A DNA stretch of 64,000 nt. Origin: Prevotellaceae bacterium KH2P17 (GTDB taxonomy: Bacteria; Bacteroidota; Bacteroidia; Bacteroidales; Bacteroidaceae). Shown here piece after piece: positions 18,894 through 28,548 of this stretch (positions within the stretch are counted from its first letter, which is position 1; every line of letters starts with the position of its first letter). The stretch is taken from contig FZRE01000014.1 of the NCBI GenBank assembly GCA_900199655.1, positions 46,286-110,285 on the forward strand, written 5' to 3'. A program made the position numbers and the translations under genes. The notes beneath the pieces were generated by a model, which saw nothing but the letters and a program-made list of their open reading frames with translations, was not told the DNA's origin and made no database searches.

Positions 18894-20462
18894 ATGAACG
18901 AAATACAGCGGCGAAGAACCTTCGCCATTATCTCTCACCCGGATGCGGGCAAAACAACACTGACCGAAAAGTTCCTCCTCTTCGGTGGTCAGATACAGGT
19001 TGCAGGAGCCGTAAAGAGCAACAAGATACGCAAGACGGCCACCAGCGACTGGATGGATATTGAGAAGCAGCGCGGCATCTCGGTGTCAACATCGGTCATG
19101 GAGTTTGACTACGAGGGCTATAAAGTCAACATTCTCGACACGCCGGGACACCAGGACTTTGCCGAAGACACCTACCGCACGCTCACTGCTGTTGACTCCG
19201 CCATCATCGTTGTGGACTCAGCAAAGGGCGTGGAGACCCAGACCCGCAAGCTGATGGAGGTATGCCGCATGCGCAATACGCCTGTAATCATCTTCATCAA
19301 CAAGATGGACCGCGAGGGCCGCGACCCCTTCGACCTGCTCGATGAGCTTGAAGAAGAGCTGCAGATAAAGGTCCGTCCGCTCTCCTGGCCTATCGGACAG
19401 GGTCTGCGCTTCAAAGGAGTGTACAACATATACGAGCAGCAACTCAACCTCTTTACGCCCAACAAGCAGCGCGTAACCGAAAAAGTTGCGGTCGACATCC
19501 AAAGCAAGGACCTCGAAGAACACGTTGGCGAAGATTATGCCAAGCGGCTGCGCGACGACCTGGAACTTGTTGACGGCGTTTATCCCGAATTCGATGTAGA
19601 CAGCTACCGCTCGGCAGAAGTAGCTCCGGTGTTCTTCGGTTCGGCCCTCAACAACTTCGGTGTACAGGAGCTACTCAACTGTTTCGTGGAGATAGCTCCC
19701 AGCCCCAAGCCCACCAAGGCCGAGGAGCGGATGGTTCAACCCGAAGAACCCAAGTTCACGGGGTTCATCTTCAAGATTACCGCCAACATCGATCCCAACC
19801 ACCGCAGCTGCATAGCATTCTGCAAGGTGTGCTCGGGCAGGTTCGTTCGCAACCAGCCTTACCAGCACGTCCGCCTGGGCAAGACGCTGCGCTTCAGCTC
19901 ACCCACGCAGTTCATGGCACAGCGCAAGAGCACGGTCGATGAAGCCTATCCCGGCGACATCGTAGGACTACCCGACAACGCAGGCACTTTCAAGATTGGT
20001 GACACGCTCACCGAAGGCGAAGACTTGCATTTCCGCGGACTGCCGAGCTTCTCGCCAGAGCTTTTCAAATACATTGAGAACGACGACCCCATGAAGTCGA
20101 AGCAGTTCCAGAAGGGGCTGGAGCAGCTGATGAACGAGGGCGTTGCCCAGCTGTTTGTCAACCAGTTCAACAACCGCAGGGTTGTAGGAACCGTGGGGCA
20201 GCTGCAGTTCGAGGTCATTCAATACCGCCTGGAGCACGAGTACAACGCCAAATGCCGCTGGGAACCGGTGCACCTTTACAAGGCGTGCTGGATTGAAGCC
20301 GACGACGACAGCGAGCTGGAAAACTTCAAGAAACGCAAGTACCAGTACATGGCCAAGGACACCGAAGGCCGCGATGTGTTCCTGGCCGACTCGGGCTACG
20401 TGCTGAGCATGGCCCAGCAAGACTTCAAGCATATTAAGTTCCACTTTACATCAGAATTTTAG
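18894..20462 (+). CDS. prfC: Peptide chain release factor 3
   Basis: The 522-residue translational GTPase removes RF1/RF2 from the ribosome after termination. It has the G1 loop [12 protein letters not shown], switch region [11 protein letters not shown]3 DTPGHQDF and G4 NKMD, followed by RF3-specific domains II and III. Length equals that of E. coli RF3. A hairpin covers its stop codon. Confidence 0.96.
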   Translation: MNEIQRRRTFAIISHPDAGKTTLTEKFLLFGGQIQVAGAVKSNKIRKTATSDWMDIEKQRGISVSTSVMEFDYEGYKVNILDTPGHQDFAEDTYRTLTAVDSAIIVVDSAKGVETQTRKLMEVCRMRNTPVIIFINKMDREGRDPFDLLDELEEELQIKVRPLSWPIGQGLRFKGVYNIYEQQLNLFTPNKQRVTEKVAVDIQSKDLEEHVGEDYAKRLRDDLELVDGVYPEFDVDSYRSAEVAPVFFGSALNNFGVQELLNCFVEIAPSPKPTKAEERMVQPEEPKFTGFIFKITANIDPNHRSCIAFCKVCSGRFVRNQPYQHVRLGKTLRFSSPTQFMAQRKSTVDEAYPGDIVGLPDNAGTFKIGDTLTEGEDLHFRGLPSFSPELFKYIENDDPMKSKQFQKGLEQLMNEGVAQLFVNQFNNRRVVGTVGQLQFEVIQYRLEHEYNAKCRWEPVHLYKACWIEADDDSELENFKKRKYQYMAKDTEGRDVFLADSGYVLSMAQQDFKHIKFHFTSEF

Positions 20463-20483
20463 CTCACTGCGAGCTAAAATTCT
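20453..20483 (+). terminator. Hairpin spanning the prfC stop codon
   Basis: Arms AGAATTTTAGCTC and GAGCTAAAATTCT pair perfectly (13 bp) with a 5-base loop. The TAG stop of prfC lies inside the left arm. No T run follows, so termination versus mRNA-end protection is open. Confidence 0.6.
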
Positions 20484-20507
20484 CCTTGTGGAGAGGAACC
20501 TTTCAGT

Positions 20508-21143
20508 TCATTCGGTTTTTCCGCTTTGCTGCTTCTCAATCGGGACGCAGCACCATCTCGAAACCTTTATCATCACCGCCATTCCGGGCACTTCCTTCAG
20601 CAGATAATACTTCTTGCTGGAACGCACCAGCTTGCCCGTAAGGCCTTTCAGCAGTCCGTGTGTCACCAAGACGGGCGTGCCCGACTTGAGCTTTGCCTCG
20701 TCTTCACGCAAGTACTTGCGCATCTCTATCTCCGGATTACACATCACCTGGAACTCGTACATCTGCTTGGCAGGTATCTCATAAAAGTCGCTGTCGTCCT
20801 TCGACTTGCGGACAACGCTCAACTTGAACGGTGCATCGGCTATCACCTTACGCAGCAACTGCTCGTCACGGTCCTTTTTCACAAACAGCAGATTGCGCAC
20901 TACGGGGCGCAGTACGTGCCTTATTTTCTGTTCCTTTGGGTCAACGATATCAGTATATTCCATTGGCACAAAATAAGTTAGGCCTTTGTCCTTGAAGTAT
21001 TGTGCAACCTGTTTCAGCCTTAGCGTGAACAGTCGCAGCGCATACCAAGTACAGTTGTCGTCTGCTATCTCGGCGGTAAACAGCGGATTCTCGCTGTCCG
21101 TATTTTGCTCTCTAATTGTATTTTTGTCTGGATTTAAGTCCAT
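20508..21143 (-). CDS. UpxY-like NusG-family transcription antiterminator
   Basis: The protein of about 211 residues has an N-terminal NusG fold (CTWYALRLFTLRLKQVAQYF) and a C-terminal KOW-type segment (GTPVLVTHGLLKGLTGKLVR). UpxY proteins of Bacteroides bind RNA polymerase in polysaccharide operon leaders and prevent early termination. I chose the ATG at 21143. The frame runs on to 21257, but a full promoter at 21164-21195 lies within that extension. It stands alone, 11 kb from the polysaccharide locus, so it may control that locus in trans or another one. Confidence 0.83.
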   Translation of the reverse strand: MDLNPDKNTIREQNTDSENPLFTAEIADDNCTWYALRLFTLRLKQVAQYFKDKGLTYFVPMEYTDIVDPKEQKIRHVLRPVVRNLLFVKKDRDEQLLRKVIADAPFKLSVVRKSKDDSDFYEIPAKQMYEFQVMCNPEIEMRKYLREDEAKLKSGTPVLVTHGLLKGLTGKLVRSSKKYYLLKEVPGMAVMIKVSRWCCVPIEKQQSGKTE

Positions 21144-21163
21144 ACAGTATGCTAAATATGATG

Positions 21164-21195
21164 CAAATGTAATGATTTTATGCTGAAAAACCAAA
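21164..21195 (-). promoter_or_regulatory. Bacteroidota promoter for UpxY-like gene
   Basis: Minus-strand TTTG (21192-21195) and TACATTTG (21164-21171) are separated by 20 bp, 21 bases before the chosen ATG. The promoter decides the start codon. Confidence 0.82.
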
Positions 21196-21333
21196 TTTAG
21201 CAAGCTCAAAAAAGCGGCCGTTGCCCCCTTTCTTTCCTTTTTCTTGCTTTGTACCATGAGGCCGCGGCAGGCCTGAATGGCTACTGCTAAGGGTCAGTTG
21301 AGGCTGCTGCAGGGAGATTATCGGCAACAGGGA

Positions 21334-21419
21334 GGAACTTTTGACACTTGTCAAACAATCGTGCGACAAGTGTCAAATTCATGTGCGACACTTGTCGAAA
21401 GTTCACGAAGCACTGCTTC
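21334..21419. repeat. GACAnnTGTC triple-palindrome element, copy B
   Basis: GACA cores start at 21343, 21365 and 21387 (22-bp steps), with outer arms GGAACTTTTGACA and TGTCGAAAGTTC. The fourth palindrome is GAAGCACTGCTTC. This copy lies between two divergent genes, unlike the others. Confidence 0.88.
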
Positions 21420-21452
21420 AGCACGTCTGATAACGTTAATTTGTCCGCTTTG

Positions 21453-21484
21453 TTTGATACTTCAAGCTATTTGTGTTATATTTG
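21453..21484 (+). promoter_or_regulatory. Bacteroidota promoter for secreted protein gene
   Basis: TTTG at 21453-21456 and TATATTTG at 21477-21484 are 20 bp apart, followed by the ATG at 21504. Confidence 0.82.
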
Positions 21485-21503
21485 CCGTGTAAACGAACCA
21501 TCC

Positions 21504-22766
21504 ATGAAGAAACTGCATCTCCATCTGCTCCTCCTCTCGCTGCTTTGCAGTCTGCTCGCCCCTGCGCAGGAACTGGAGTGGCACCGCGTAGCTACGGCAA
21601 GCGAAATAGACGACAGCTCCGCCTTCGTCATCACCTTCCGTACCGACCAATACTATCACACGCTCGTGCCGCGGCTTTGGAACGAGGAGCTTTCGGCCGA
21701 CATCCATGTCTACGACAGCAACGGTTTCGCCGACACCTCCTACCCTGCAGTCTCGGCAGAGTTCATCGGCAACACGACGACCTTTCGCTTCGAGAAGGCC
21801 GACAGCCGCTGGCTGATGCGTAACGTGGCCAGCGGAAAGTACGTGGGATGCGTGTCTAAGGTGCCCGAGAGGCACACAGAATGCTTCAACCTCTTCAGAG
21901 AAAGCAGCGAGGCTGCTGACAACAAAGACTTTACGGTTACGTTTGAGCAACGGCCGAGCGGACTGTTCATCAAGATTGGAGGACTGTATCTGGTGCATCA
22001 GGAGCAGTCGAAAGGCTACCGGCTGAAGTCTAGATGCGATGCCGAAGAGGAGATTGAACTGTACAAGGGCACAGCCAGAGAACCGGAAAAGACCATGACG
22101 CTGAACGAAAACGAGGACTTGCCGGGAGTAGAAAACTTCAAGGGAAGCGTCTCGTTCGTGCGCACTTTCTACGACGGTTACTACAACACGCTCGTCCTGC
22201 CGTTCGATGTGAAGGACTACCGGCAGGTGTTCGGCACCGGCACCACGGCCTACCAGCTGCGGCAGGCCACGGCAGAGACGCTCTCGTTCGTGGAAGTTGC
22301 GCCCCATGAACCGCTGCGGGCAAACCGTCCCTACTTACTTCGGGGAACCTTCAGCAAGAGCCCCTACACGATAACCGGCGTGAACTTCGGCCACAACGAG
22401 GCCGATGCCGACGTACCGGTTGCGGCAGGCAGCGTGGTTATTCACTGCCTGTACGGCAGGCAAAACGTAGGTGGAAGCAACTATTATATACTGTGGAAAG
22501 ACGGTTTCTACCGCTGCACGCAGCTTAAAAGCGACGTGGCGGTAGAACCCTATAAATGGATGGTGGCCGTTGACGAGGCCAATAAAAACGCTGTCAGGCT
22601 GATGGTGAACGGCTCCGAAGTCCTCAATGCAATTGTTGCAGGCCCGGAAGAAGCCGGTTCGGAGCCTGCCGTCTACAATCTGCAGGGCATCCGCCAGACC
22701 GCCCCCTGGCGCAATCTGCCTGCCGGCATCTACATCACGGGCGGGCGGAAAGCGGTCAGGAAGTAG
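21504..22766 (+). CDS. Secreted protein of unknown function
   Basis: The 420-residue protein has a signal peptide (MKKLHLHLLLLSLLCSLLAP) and no enzyme motif that I recognise. The body is beta-rich, with two similar blocks. Each contains a YHTLV or YNTLVLPFDV strand, which hints at an internal duplication. The C-terminus AVYNLQGIRQTAP...LPAGIYITGGRKAVRK resembles the short YNLQG...GIYI tail common on Prevotella exported proteins. That tail may be a cell-surface sorting signal. I chose 21504 because the signal peptide and promoter agree. The 3' end overlaps trpG by 11 bases, convergently. Confidence 0.8.
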   Translation: MKKLHLHLLLLSLLCSLLAPAQELEWHRVATASEIDDSSAFVITFRTDQYYHTLVPRLWNEELSADIHVYDSNGFADTSYPAVSAEFIGNTTTFRFEKADSRWLMRNVASGKYVGCVSKVPERHTECFNLFRESSEAADNKDFTVTFEQRPSGLFIKIGGLYLVHQEQSKGYRLKSRCDAEEEIELYKGTAREPEKTMTLNENEDLPGVENFKGSVSFVRTFYDGYYNTLVLPFDVKDYRQVFGTGTTAYQLRQATAETLSFVEVAPHEPLRANRPYLLRGTFSKSPYTITGVNFGHNEADADVPVAAGSVVIHCLYGRQNVGGSNYYILWKDGFYRCTQLKSDVAVEPYKWMVAVDEANKNAVRLMVNGSEVLNAIVAGPEEAGSEPAVYNLQGIRQTAPWRNLPAGIYITGGRKAVRK

Positions 22767-23346
22767 CCATGCAGGCAGCACCGGGCCCCTGCAACCAGTT
22801 CTCCACTATCTTTCTTCCATCGGGTGTGAGTACGCTCTCGGGGTGAAACTGGATGCCGCGGACATCGTACTGCCTGTGGCGAAGCGCCATGATGCAGCCG
22901 TCATCGCTCTCGGCAGTAACCTCGAGGCAGTCGGGCAGCCCCTCTCGCTCTACCGCCCAGCTGTGGTATCGGCCCATCATAAACCGCCCGGGCAGCCCCC
23001 TGAAGATGTAGTCATTGCCCAACCGTCGGCCCTCAGTGGCCACTCCGTGATACACTTCGGAGAGGTTCACGAGCCTTGCCCCGAACACCTGGCCGATGGC
23101 CTGATGGCCCAGACAGACGCCCAAGATGGGCTTGCGGCCGGCATAAGCACGGATAACGTCGAGCAGCAGGCCCGCTTCCGACGGAATGCCGGGGCCGGGC
23201 GAAAGGATGATTTTATCGAAGCTGTCCAGCTGATTGAGGTCAAACCTGTCGTTGCGGAACACAGTTACCTGCGCTCCCAGCTCCTTTACAAGATGTACGA
23301 GGTTATAGGTAAAGGAATCGTAATTATCTATCACTACTACTTTCAT
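22756..23346 (-). CDS. trpG: Anthranilate synthase component II (glutamine amidotransferase)
   Basis: The 196-residue class I amidotransferase supplies ammonia to TrpE. The oxyanion strand and nucleophile are in ILGVCLGHQAIGQVFG, and the His-Glu pair is in GIQFHPESVLTPDG. The start overlaps trpE by four bases, so the two subunits are made together. It is the last gene of the trp operon and its end overlaps the convergent secreted-protein gene. Confidence 0.95.
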   Translation of the reverse strand: MKVVVIDNYDSFTYNLVHLVKELGAQVTVFRNDRFDLNQLDSFDKIILSPGPGIPSEAGLLLDVIRAYAGRKPILGVCLGHQAIGQVFGARLVNLSEVYHGVATEGRRLGNDYIFRGLPGRFMMGRYHSWAVEREGLPDCLEVTAESDDGCIMALRHRQYDVRGIQFHPESVLTPDGRKIVENWLQGPGAACMATS

Positions 23347-24755
23347 ATCTTTTCGGCTATGCGGATGGCCTTCACCAAGGCTCCCAGTTTATGGTTACAC
23401 TCCTGCAGTTCGTACTCGTCGTTGCTCTTGGCCACCACACCGCTGCCGGCCTGGAACCACAGTTCGCCGTTGCGGCTCACAAAAGTGCGGATAACGATGG
23501 CCTGGTTCAGCTCGCCATTAAAGCCTATCACGCCGATGCAACCGCCATAGGCGCCGCGGTCGTGGGGTTCCAGTTCGCTGATGATTTGCATGGCTCTGAC
23601 CTTCGGAGCGCCGGAAAGCGTGCCGGCGGGAAAGGTGTCTATGAACTCTGCTACGGGCTTGGCGTCCTCATTCAGCGTACCGCTCACCCGGCTCACCAGG
23701 TGGATAACGTGGCTGTAAAACTGCATGTCTTTGTAGAAATCGACCTTTACGCCATGACAGTTACGGCTCAGGTCGTTGCGTGCCAGGTCCACCAGCATCA
23801 CGTGCTCGGCGTTTTCCTTGGGGTCGTTGCGCAGGAATTCGGCGTTCCGGCGGTCGTTTTCCGGGTCTCCCGTGCGCTTGGTAGTGCCTGCAATGGGGTC
23901 GATGAAGGCCCTGTTGCCCACAATCCGGTTGTGCGTCTCGGGCGAGGAACCGAAGATACGGAAGCCTCCGAAATCGAAATAGAACAGGTACGGGCTTGGA
24001 TTAACGGAGCGCAGGGCACGATAGAGCTTGAAGTCGTCGCCCTCGAACTTCTGCATGAACCGGCGCGAAACAACAATCTGGAACACGTCACCGCGCAGGC
24101 AATGTTGCACGCAGCGGCGTATGTTGGCCTTGTGTTGCTCGTCGGTGAGGGTGCTGCGGATGTCTCCAACGGGACGAAAACCGAAAGGCTGCACGTTGGC
24201 ACGGGCCATGAGCCGCTCCAGCTCGTCAAGATGAGCCTCGTCGGAGAGCGTGATGAGCTGCATGCGATTGTTGAAGTGGTCGAACACGATCAGGTCTTGA
24301 TAGAGAATGTAGAGCATGTCGGGCGCATCGTTTTCAGCCATTCTGGTGTCCTTTACAGCAATGTTCTCGAAGTAGCGCACGGCATTGAAGGCCGTGTAAC
24401 CGTAGATTCCGCAGAACCGGCTGCCCTCTCCCGTAATGCTGAAGGCATGCAGGAAGGCATCGAGCGCATTGGCTACGGCCTCCTTGCAACCTGCAGCGGG
24501 CAGGTGCGAGGTGGCAACGGAGCCGTCGGGAAACGTGGTCAGCACCTCTCCATGACTCACTGCGAACGATGCAAGGGGATGAATACAGATGAAGCTACGG
24601 CTGTTCTCGGTGCCGTGATAGTCGGAACTTTCGAGCAGCGCGCTCTGTGGAAAGAGGTCGCGCAGCCGCATGTAGACGCCAACTGGCGTGTGGAGGTCGG
24701 CCAGCACGGTGCGTGAGGCGGTCCGGAAGCTGAACAGTTGATTAGAAGTTGCCAT
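23343..24755 (-). CDS. trpE: Anthranilate synthase component I
   Basis: The 470-residue chorismate-using subunit converts chorismate and ammonia to anthranilate. The feedback site LLESSDYHG (tryptophan-binding LLES motif) is present, so enzyme-level inhibition by Trp is expected. The catalytic core has GSSPETHNRIV, IAGTTKRTGDPEND, HVMLVDLARNDL and the AGTLSGAPKVRAM segment. It overlaps trpB by 14 bases and trpG by four. Confidence 0.96.
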   Translation of the reverse strand: MATSNQLFSFRTASRTVLADLHTPVGVYMRLRDLFPQSALLESSDYHGTENSRSFICIHPLASFAVSHGEVLTTFPDGSVATSHLPAAGCKEAVANALDAFLHAFSITGEGSRFCGIYGYTAFNAVRYFENIAVKDTRMAENDAPDMLYILYQDLIVFDHFNNRMQLITLSDEAHLDELERLMARANVQPFGFRPVGDIRSTLTDEQHKANIRRCVQHCLRGDVFQIVVSRRFMQKFEGDDFKLYRALRSVNPSPYLFYFDFGGFRIFGSSPETHNRIVGNRAFIDPIAGTTKRTGDPENDRRNAEFLRNDPKENAEHVMLVDLARNDLSRNCHGVKVDFYKDMQFYSHVIHLVSRVSGTLNEDAKPVAEFIDTFPAGTLSGAPKVRAMQIISELEPHDRGAYGGCIGVIGFNGELNQAIVIRTFVSRNGELWFQAGSGVVAKSNDEYELQECNHKLGALVKAIRIAEKI

Positions 24756-25947
24756 ACTCTTTAGCCATAGGTTTGTTGTTCAGATAAGTTTCCACATCCT
24801 TGTCGCCGCGGCCGGAGACGGTGAGCACGACCACATCCTGGGGCTTGAAGTGCATCTTACCCAGTGCAGCCACGGCATGGGCGCTCTCTATGGCGGGGAT
24901 GATACCTTCCATGCGCGTGAGCTCGTAGCCTGCATAGATGGCCTCATCGTCGTTCACAGCGAGCACTTGTTCCCTGCCTTTGTCGGCCATGTTGGCGTGC
25001 ATGGGGCCAATGCCGGGATAGTCGAGCCCGGCCGAAATGGTGAAGGCTTCCTTTATCTGGCCGTCATCGGTCTGCATGACGAGCGTCCGCGCGCCGTGGA
25101 TAATGCCCTCCGTGCCGCAGTGTATGGTGGCTGCGGTGTAGGCGGTATCGGTTCCGTGACCGCCCGCCTCGGCCAGGACAATCTTCACGCGGTCGTCGTC
25201 AACGTAATGGTAAATGGTTCCCGCGGCGTTACTTCCACCTCCCACGCAGGCCACGAGGTAGTCGGGATAGTCGCGGCCCGTCTTCTCCAGCAGCTGCCAC
25301 TTTATCTCTTCGGAGATAACACTCTGCATTCTGGCCACGATGTCGGGGTAAGGATGGGGGCCCATTGTTGAGCCCACGAGATAGTAAGTGTCTGCAGGAT
25401 GGCTGCACCAGTCGCGTATCGCCTCCGAGCAAGCATCGCTCAGCGTCATGTTACCCGTTGTTACGGGATGCACGGTGGCGCCGAGCATGCGCATGCGTTC
25501 TACGTTGGTGTGCTGCCGCTGCACGTCGGTCTGACCCATGAAGACCTCGCACTGCATGCCCATGAGTGCGCATACGGTGGCCGTGGCCACACCATGCTGG
25601 CCGGCGCCGGTCTCTGCCGTGATGCGTGTTTTGCCCATGCGGCGGGCCAGCAGTATCTGTCCGATGGTGTTGTTTATCTTGTGAGCGCCCGTGTGGTTCA
25701 GGTCCTCGCGCTTCAGAAACAGGCGACAACCGTACTTGCTGCTCATCCTGCGGGCCTCGTAGAGCGGCGACGGACGGCCCACATAGTCGCGCAGCAGCTG
25801 ATGGTACTCGTCTCTGAACTCCTTGCTTTCGATTATCGGGAGGTAGGCATCTTGCAGTTCGTGCACGCATTTATACAATATTTCGGGTACGTAGGCGCCG
25901 CCGTAACGGCCGAAGAACCCCTTGTTGTCTACTAAAAAATCACTCAT
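24742..25947 (-). CDS. trpB: Tryptophan synthase beta subunit
   Basis: The 401-residue PLP enzyme condenses indole with serine. The PLP lysine is in LNHTGAHKINNTIGQ. The phosphate-binding loop is in ACVGGGSNAAG, and the catalytic Glu is in ETGAGQHG. Unlike the usual Bacteroides arrangement, trpB follows trpA and is separated from it by a 245-bp stretch filled with a 22-bp repeat array. I see no good promoter in that gap, so it probably depends on readthrough from trpDCFA. Confidence 0.96.
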   Translation of the reverse strand: MSDFLVDNKGFFGRYGGAYVPEILYKCVHELQDAYLPIIESKEFRDEYHQLLRDYVGRPSPLYEARRMSSKYGCRLFLKREDLNHTGAHKINNTIGQILLARRMGKTRITAETGAGQHGVATATVCALMGMQCEVFMGQTDVQRQHTNVERMRMLGATVHPVTTGNMTLSDACSEAIRDWCSHPADTYYLVGSTMGPHPYPDIVARMQSVISEEIKWQLLEKTGRDYPDYLVACVGGGSNAAGTIYHYVDDDRVKIVLAEAGGHGTDTAYTAATIHCGTEGIIHGARTLVMQTDDGQIKEAFTISAGLDYPGIGPMHANMADKGREQVLAVNDDEAIYAGYELTRMEGIIPAIESAHAVAALGKMHFKPQDVVVLTVSGRGDKDVETYLNNKPMAKEYGNF

Positions 25948-25976
25948 TTGCTATTCTTAATTAATGTATTACTTGC

Positions 25977-26174
25977 AGTGAGGCCATCTCACTATCGTAG
26001 TGAGGCCATCTCACTATCGTAAGGAGGCCATCTCACTATCGTAGTGAGGCCATCTCCTTATCGTAAGGAGGCCATCTCCTTATCAGAAAGAGCTATGCTT
26101 CAAGCCTCCAAAAGCTATGCTCCGAGCGCCTTGAAGGTATGCTTCAAGGGCCTTGAAGGATAGCTTTTACTGCG
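25977..26174. repeat. 22-bp-phased palindrome array inside the trp operon (9 units)
   Basis: Nine consecutive 22-bp units start at 25977. Units 1-5 are AGTGAGGCCATCTCACT- or AAGGAGGCCATCTCCTT-type. Arms are matched in units 1, 2 and 5 and mixed in units 3 and 4. Units 6-9 change to GAGCTATGCTTC-type palindromes with no break in register. Four of the six-base linkers are TATCGT; the fifth is TATCAG. Confidence 0.9.
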
Positions 26175-26192
26175 ATGGATGTAAGTTGCTGA

Positions 26193-26969
26193 TTATGAGC
26201 TCAATGCGTCTTGGAGCAAATCCAGGGCCCGGTCGGCGTCATGAGTCTCGTTGAGCAGGGTTACGAACTTGCTTCCAATGATGGTTCCGGCGGCATATTG
26301 GCGGGCACTCTCCAGCGTCTGGCGGTTACTGATGCCGAACCCTATCATGCGGGGATTGCGCAGTTGCATGGCGTCGATGCGGCGGAAGTAAGCCTGCCGA
26401 CCGTCGTCGAAGCTCTGGCGGGTGCCCGTTGTGCCGGCCGAACTCACCATGTAGATGAAGCCGTCGGTATGACTGTCGATGTAGCGGATGCGCTCTTCCG
26501 ACGTTTCCGGCGTAATCATCATGATTACACGCACGTCGTAACGGTCGGCGACGGGCTTCACCACCGCCTCGTAATCATCGAAGGTGAGGTCGGGGATGAT
26601 GGCTCCCGAGACGCCGCTCTCCACACAACTGCGGAAGAAAGCCTCGATGCCGTAGTGCATCACCACGTTAAGATAGCCCATGAGGATGAGCGGTATGTGC
26701 ACGTCGGCCTTGATTTCGGCGAGCTGGGAGAAGAGTTTGGTGAGCGTCATGCCGTTCTTCAGCGCCACCGTGGCAGCGTTCTGGATGACAGGACCGTCGG
26801 CCAGCGGGTCGCTGAAGGGGAAGCCCACTTCTATCATGTCTACCCCGCGGCACTCGAGAGTCTTGATGACCGGGCCCGTGATGTCGGCCTCCGGACAGCC
26901 TGCACAGAAGTACAGGGAGAAGATCTTGCGGTCTCTGTTGCTGCTGAAAAGCTGGTTTATCTTGTTCAT
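26193..26969 (-). CDS. trpA: Tryptophan synthase alpha subunit
   Basis: The 258-residue TIM barrel splits indole-3-glycerol phosphate and channels indole to TrpB. The catalytic Glu and Asp are in DMIEVGFPFSDPLADGPVIQ. The phosphate site (SSAGTTGTRQ and GFGISN) is intact. It overlaps trpF by four bases upstream. Downstream lies the repeat array, then trpB. Confidence 0.95.
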   Translation of the reverse strand: MNKINQLFSSNRDRKIFSLYFCAGCPEADITGPVIKTLECRGVDMIEVGFPFSDPLADGPVIQNAATVALKNGMTLTKLFSQLAEIKADVHIPLILMGYLNVVMHYGIEAFFRSCVESGVSGAIIPDLTFDDYEAVVKPVADRYDVRVIMMITPETSEERIRYIDSHTDGFIYMVSSAGTTGTRQSFDDGRQAYFRRIDAMQLRNPRMIGFGISNRQTLESARQYAAGTIIGSKFVTLLNETHDADRALDLLQDALSS

Positions 26970-27670
26970 TGTCTGATTGTTTCAATAAAATTTCTTAGTT
27001 TTTCCACGTCTTTCAGGCCCGGTTGGGTCTCAAAACGGCTGTTCAGGTCGATGCCGGCCATCATCGGATGGGCCACGGAGCGGATGCTTTCGGCGTCGTC
27101 GGGCCCTATCCCGCCGCTCAACAGGAAAGGTATGTCGCCGTCGTATTCGCTCAGCAGTCTCCAGTCGAACCTGTTCCCGCTCCCGCCCTTGCCGCTGCAC
27201 TTCGTGTCAAAGAGCAGCATGTCAACGGCTCCCGCATAGTCCTTCCACCTGCGCAGGTCGGCCGGCGAGGCCACGCTGATGGCCTTGATGATGCCTATGC
27301 CGGGCCTGATGTCAGGGTCGAGGGTGCTGCGCAGGTTCTCGCAGGTCTCCCGCGGCTCGTCGCCATGCAGCTGGATGAAGTCGAGACGGTAGCTGTAGAC
27401 GCGCGTCACGATGTTCTGCGGCATGTCGTCCACAAACACCCCGACCCGTTTAGGCTGCCGGCTGGCGTCGCGCAGCTGCTCTCCCCGGCTCCGGCGGAGC
27501 CGCTCCTCGGAGTAGTCGGGTATGATGCCGGCCGCTGAAGAAATCATTCTGACGTAGCGGGGACTCTGCGGCCAGAACACAAAACCCATCATGTCGATAT
27601 CCAACTGGGCCACGGCGGCAATGTTGTCTCGCTCGCGCATGCCGCATACCTTTATCATCATTCGTTTCAT
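26966..27670 (-). CDS. trpF: Phosphoribosylanthranilate isomerase
   Basis: The 234-residue TIM barrel performs the Amadori rearrangement of phosphoribosylanthranilate. The catalytic Cys is in IKVCGMRERDNI and the general-acid Asp in LLFDTKCSGKGGSG. It is a separate gene rather than fused to trpC. A 62-bp gap follows trpC, and the 3' end overlaps trpA by four bases. Confidence 0.94.
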   Translation of the reverse strand: MKRMMIKVCGMRERDNIAAVAQLDIDMMGFVFWPQSPRYVRMISSAAGIIPDYSEERLRRSRGEQLRDASRQPKRVGVFVDDMPQNIVTRVYSYRLDFIQLHGDEPRETCENLRSTLDPDIRPGIGIIKAISVASPADLRRWKDYAGAVDMLLFDTKCSGKGGSGNRFDWRLLSEYDGDIPFLLSGGIGPDDAESIRSVAHPMMAGIDLNSRFETQPGLKDVEKLRNFIETIRQ

Positions 27671-27732
27671 TTGCTGTTTTGTATTTTTGTTTCAAAGGTA
27701 ATTCTTTTTCCTGAAATATCAGGTCTTTCGCT

Positions 27733-28542
27733 TCAATTTCCGTCTTTCGGGACTGCCGAAAGCGTGTTGATGAAGTCGCCCAGCGCCTCTCCGGGCATTG
27801 CGGAGCGCATGAAATGCTCGCCCATCAGGAACCCCCGGAAGCCGGCTTCGCGCAGTCGGAGCACCGTCTGCACGCTGCCAATGCCGCTCTCGCTCACCTT
27901 ACACGCAGCTGCGGGCAGCCGGCTGGCCAGGCGGAAGCTGTTCTCAACGTCGGTGTGAAAAGTTCCCAGGTCGCGGTTGTTGATGCCGTACATGTCGGGA
28001 GCAATCTCCACGTAATCCAACTCGTGCTCGCCGTGCATCTCCAACAGCACTTCCAAGCCCAGTTTATGGGCTTTCTGTGTCAGCTCGCGGCAGGTTTCAA
28101 GGGGCAGTACGGCGGCTATGAGCAGCACGGCCGACGCTCCGCAGAGGCGCGCCTGACAGAGTTGGAGCTCGTGGACGATGAAGTTCTTATATAATATAGG
28201 TAGCGTGACGCCCGACCGGCGGGCCGTGCTGATGTACTCATCGCGGCCTCCGAAGTAGCGGTTGTCGGTCAGTATGCTCACTGCAGCTGCCCCGTTGTGC
28301 TGGTAACTCAATGGAACTTTCTCGGCATTGGCATCCTCGTGTATCCATCCCTTTGACGGTGACTTGCGCTTGAACTCGGCTATGATGCCCGTGCCGGACT
28401 GCATCAGCGCCTCGCGCATGGACGGCACGGGCTCGGCGAGCAGGGGTTCCGTGAGCCTGTACAGCTGCTCAAGCGAGTTGGTTTGCAGGAGCAGCTCCAT
28501 CTCACGGCGCTTGTTTGCTACTATTTCTTCGAGTATATCCAT
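27733..28542 (-). CDS. trpC: Indole-3-glycerol phosphate synthase
   Basis: The 269-residue TIM barrel closes the indole ring with loss of CO2. The catalytic lysine region is IIAEFKRKSPSKGWI. The phosphate and substrate sites include NRDLGTFHTD and SESGIG. It follows trpD by six bases in the operon. Confidence 0.95.
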   Translation of the reverse strand: MDILEEIVANKRREMELLLQTNSLEQLYRLTEPLLAEPVPSMREALMQSGTGIIAEFKRKSPSKGWIHEDANAEKVPLSYQHNGAAAVSILTDNRYFGGRDEYISTARRSGVTLPILYKNFIVHELQLCQARLCGASAVLLIAAVLPLETCRELTQKAHKLGLEVLLEMHGEHELDYVEIAPDMYGINNRDLGTFHTDVENSFRLASRLPAAACKVSESGIGSVQTVLRLREAGFRGFLMGEHFMRSAMPGEALGDFINTLSAVPKDGN

Positions 28543-28548
28543 GCGTGT

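Noticed and set aside
22627..24716. Long plus-strand frames opposite trpG and trpE
   Set aside because: They have no family motif and mirror well-supported genes on the other strand; they come from GC-rich codon use.
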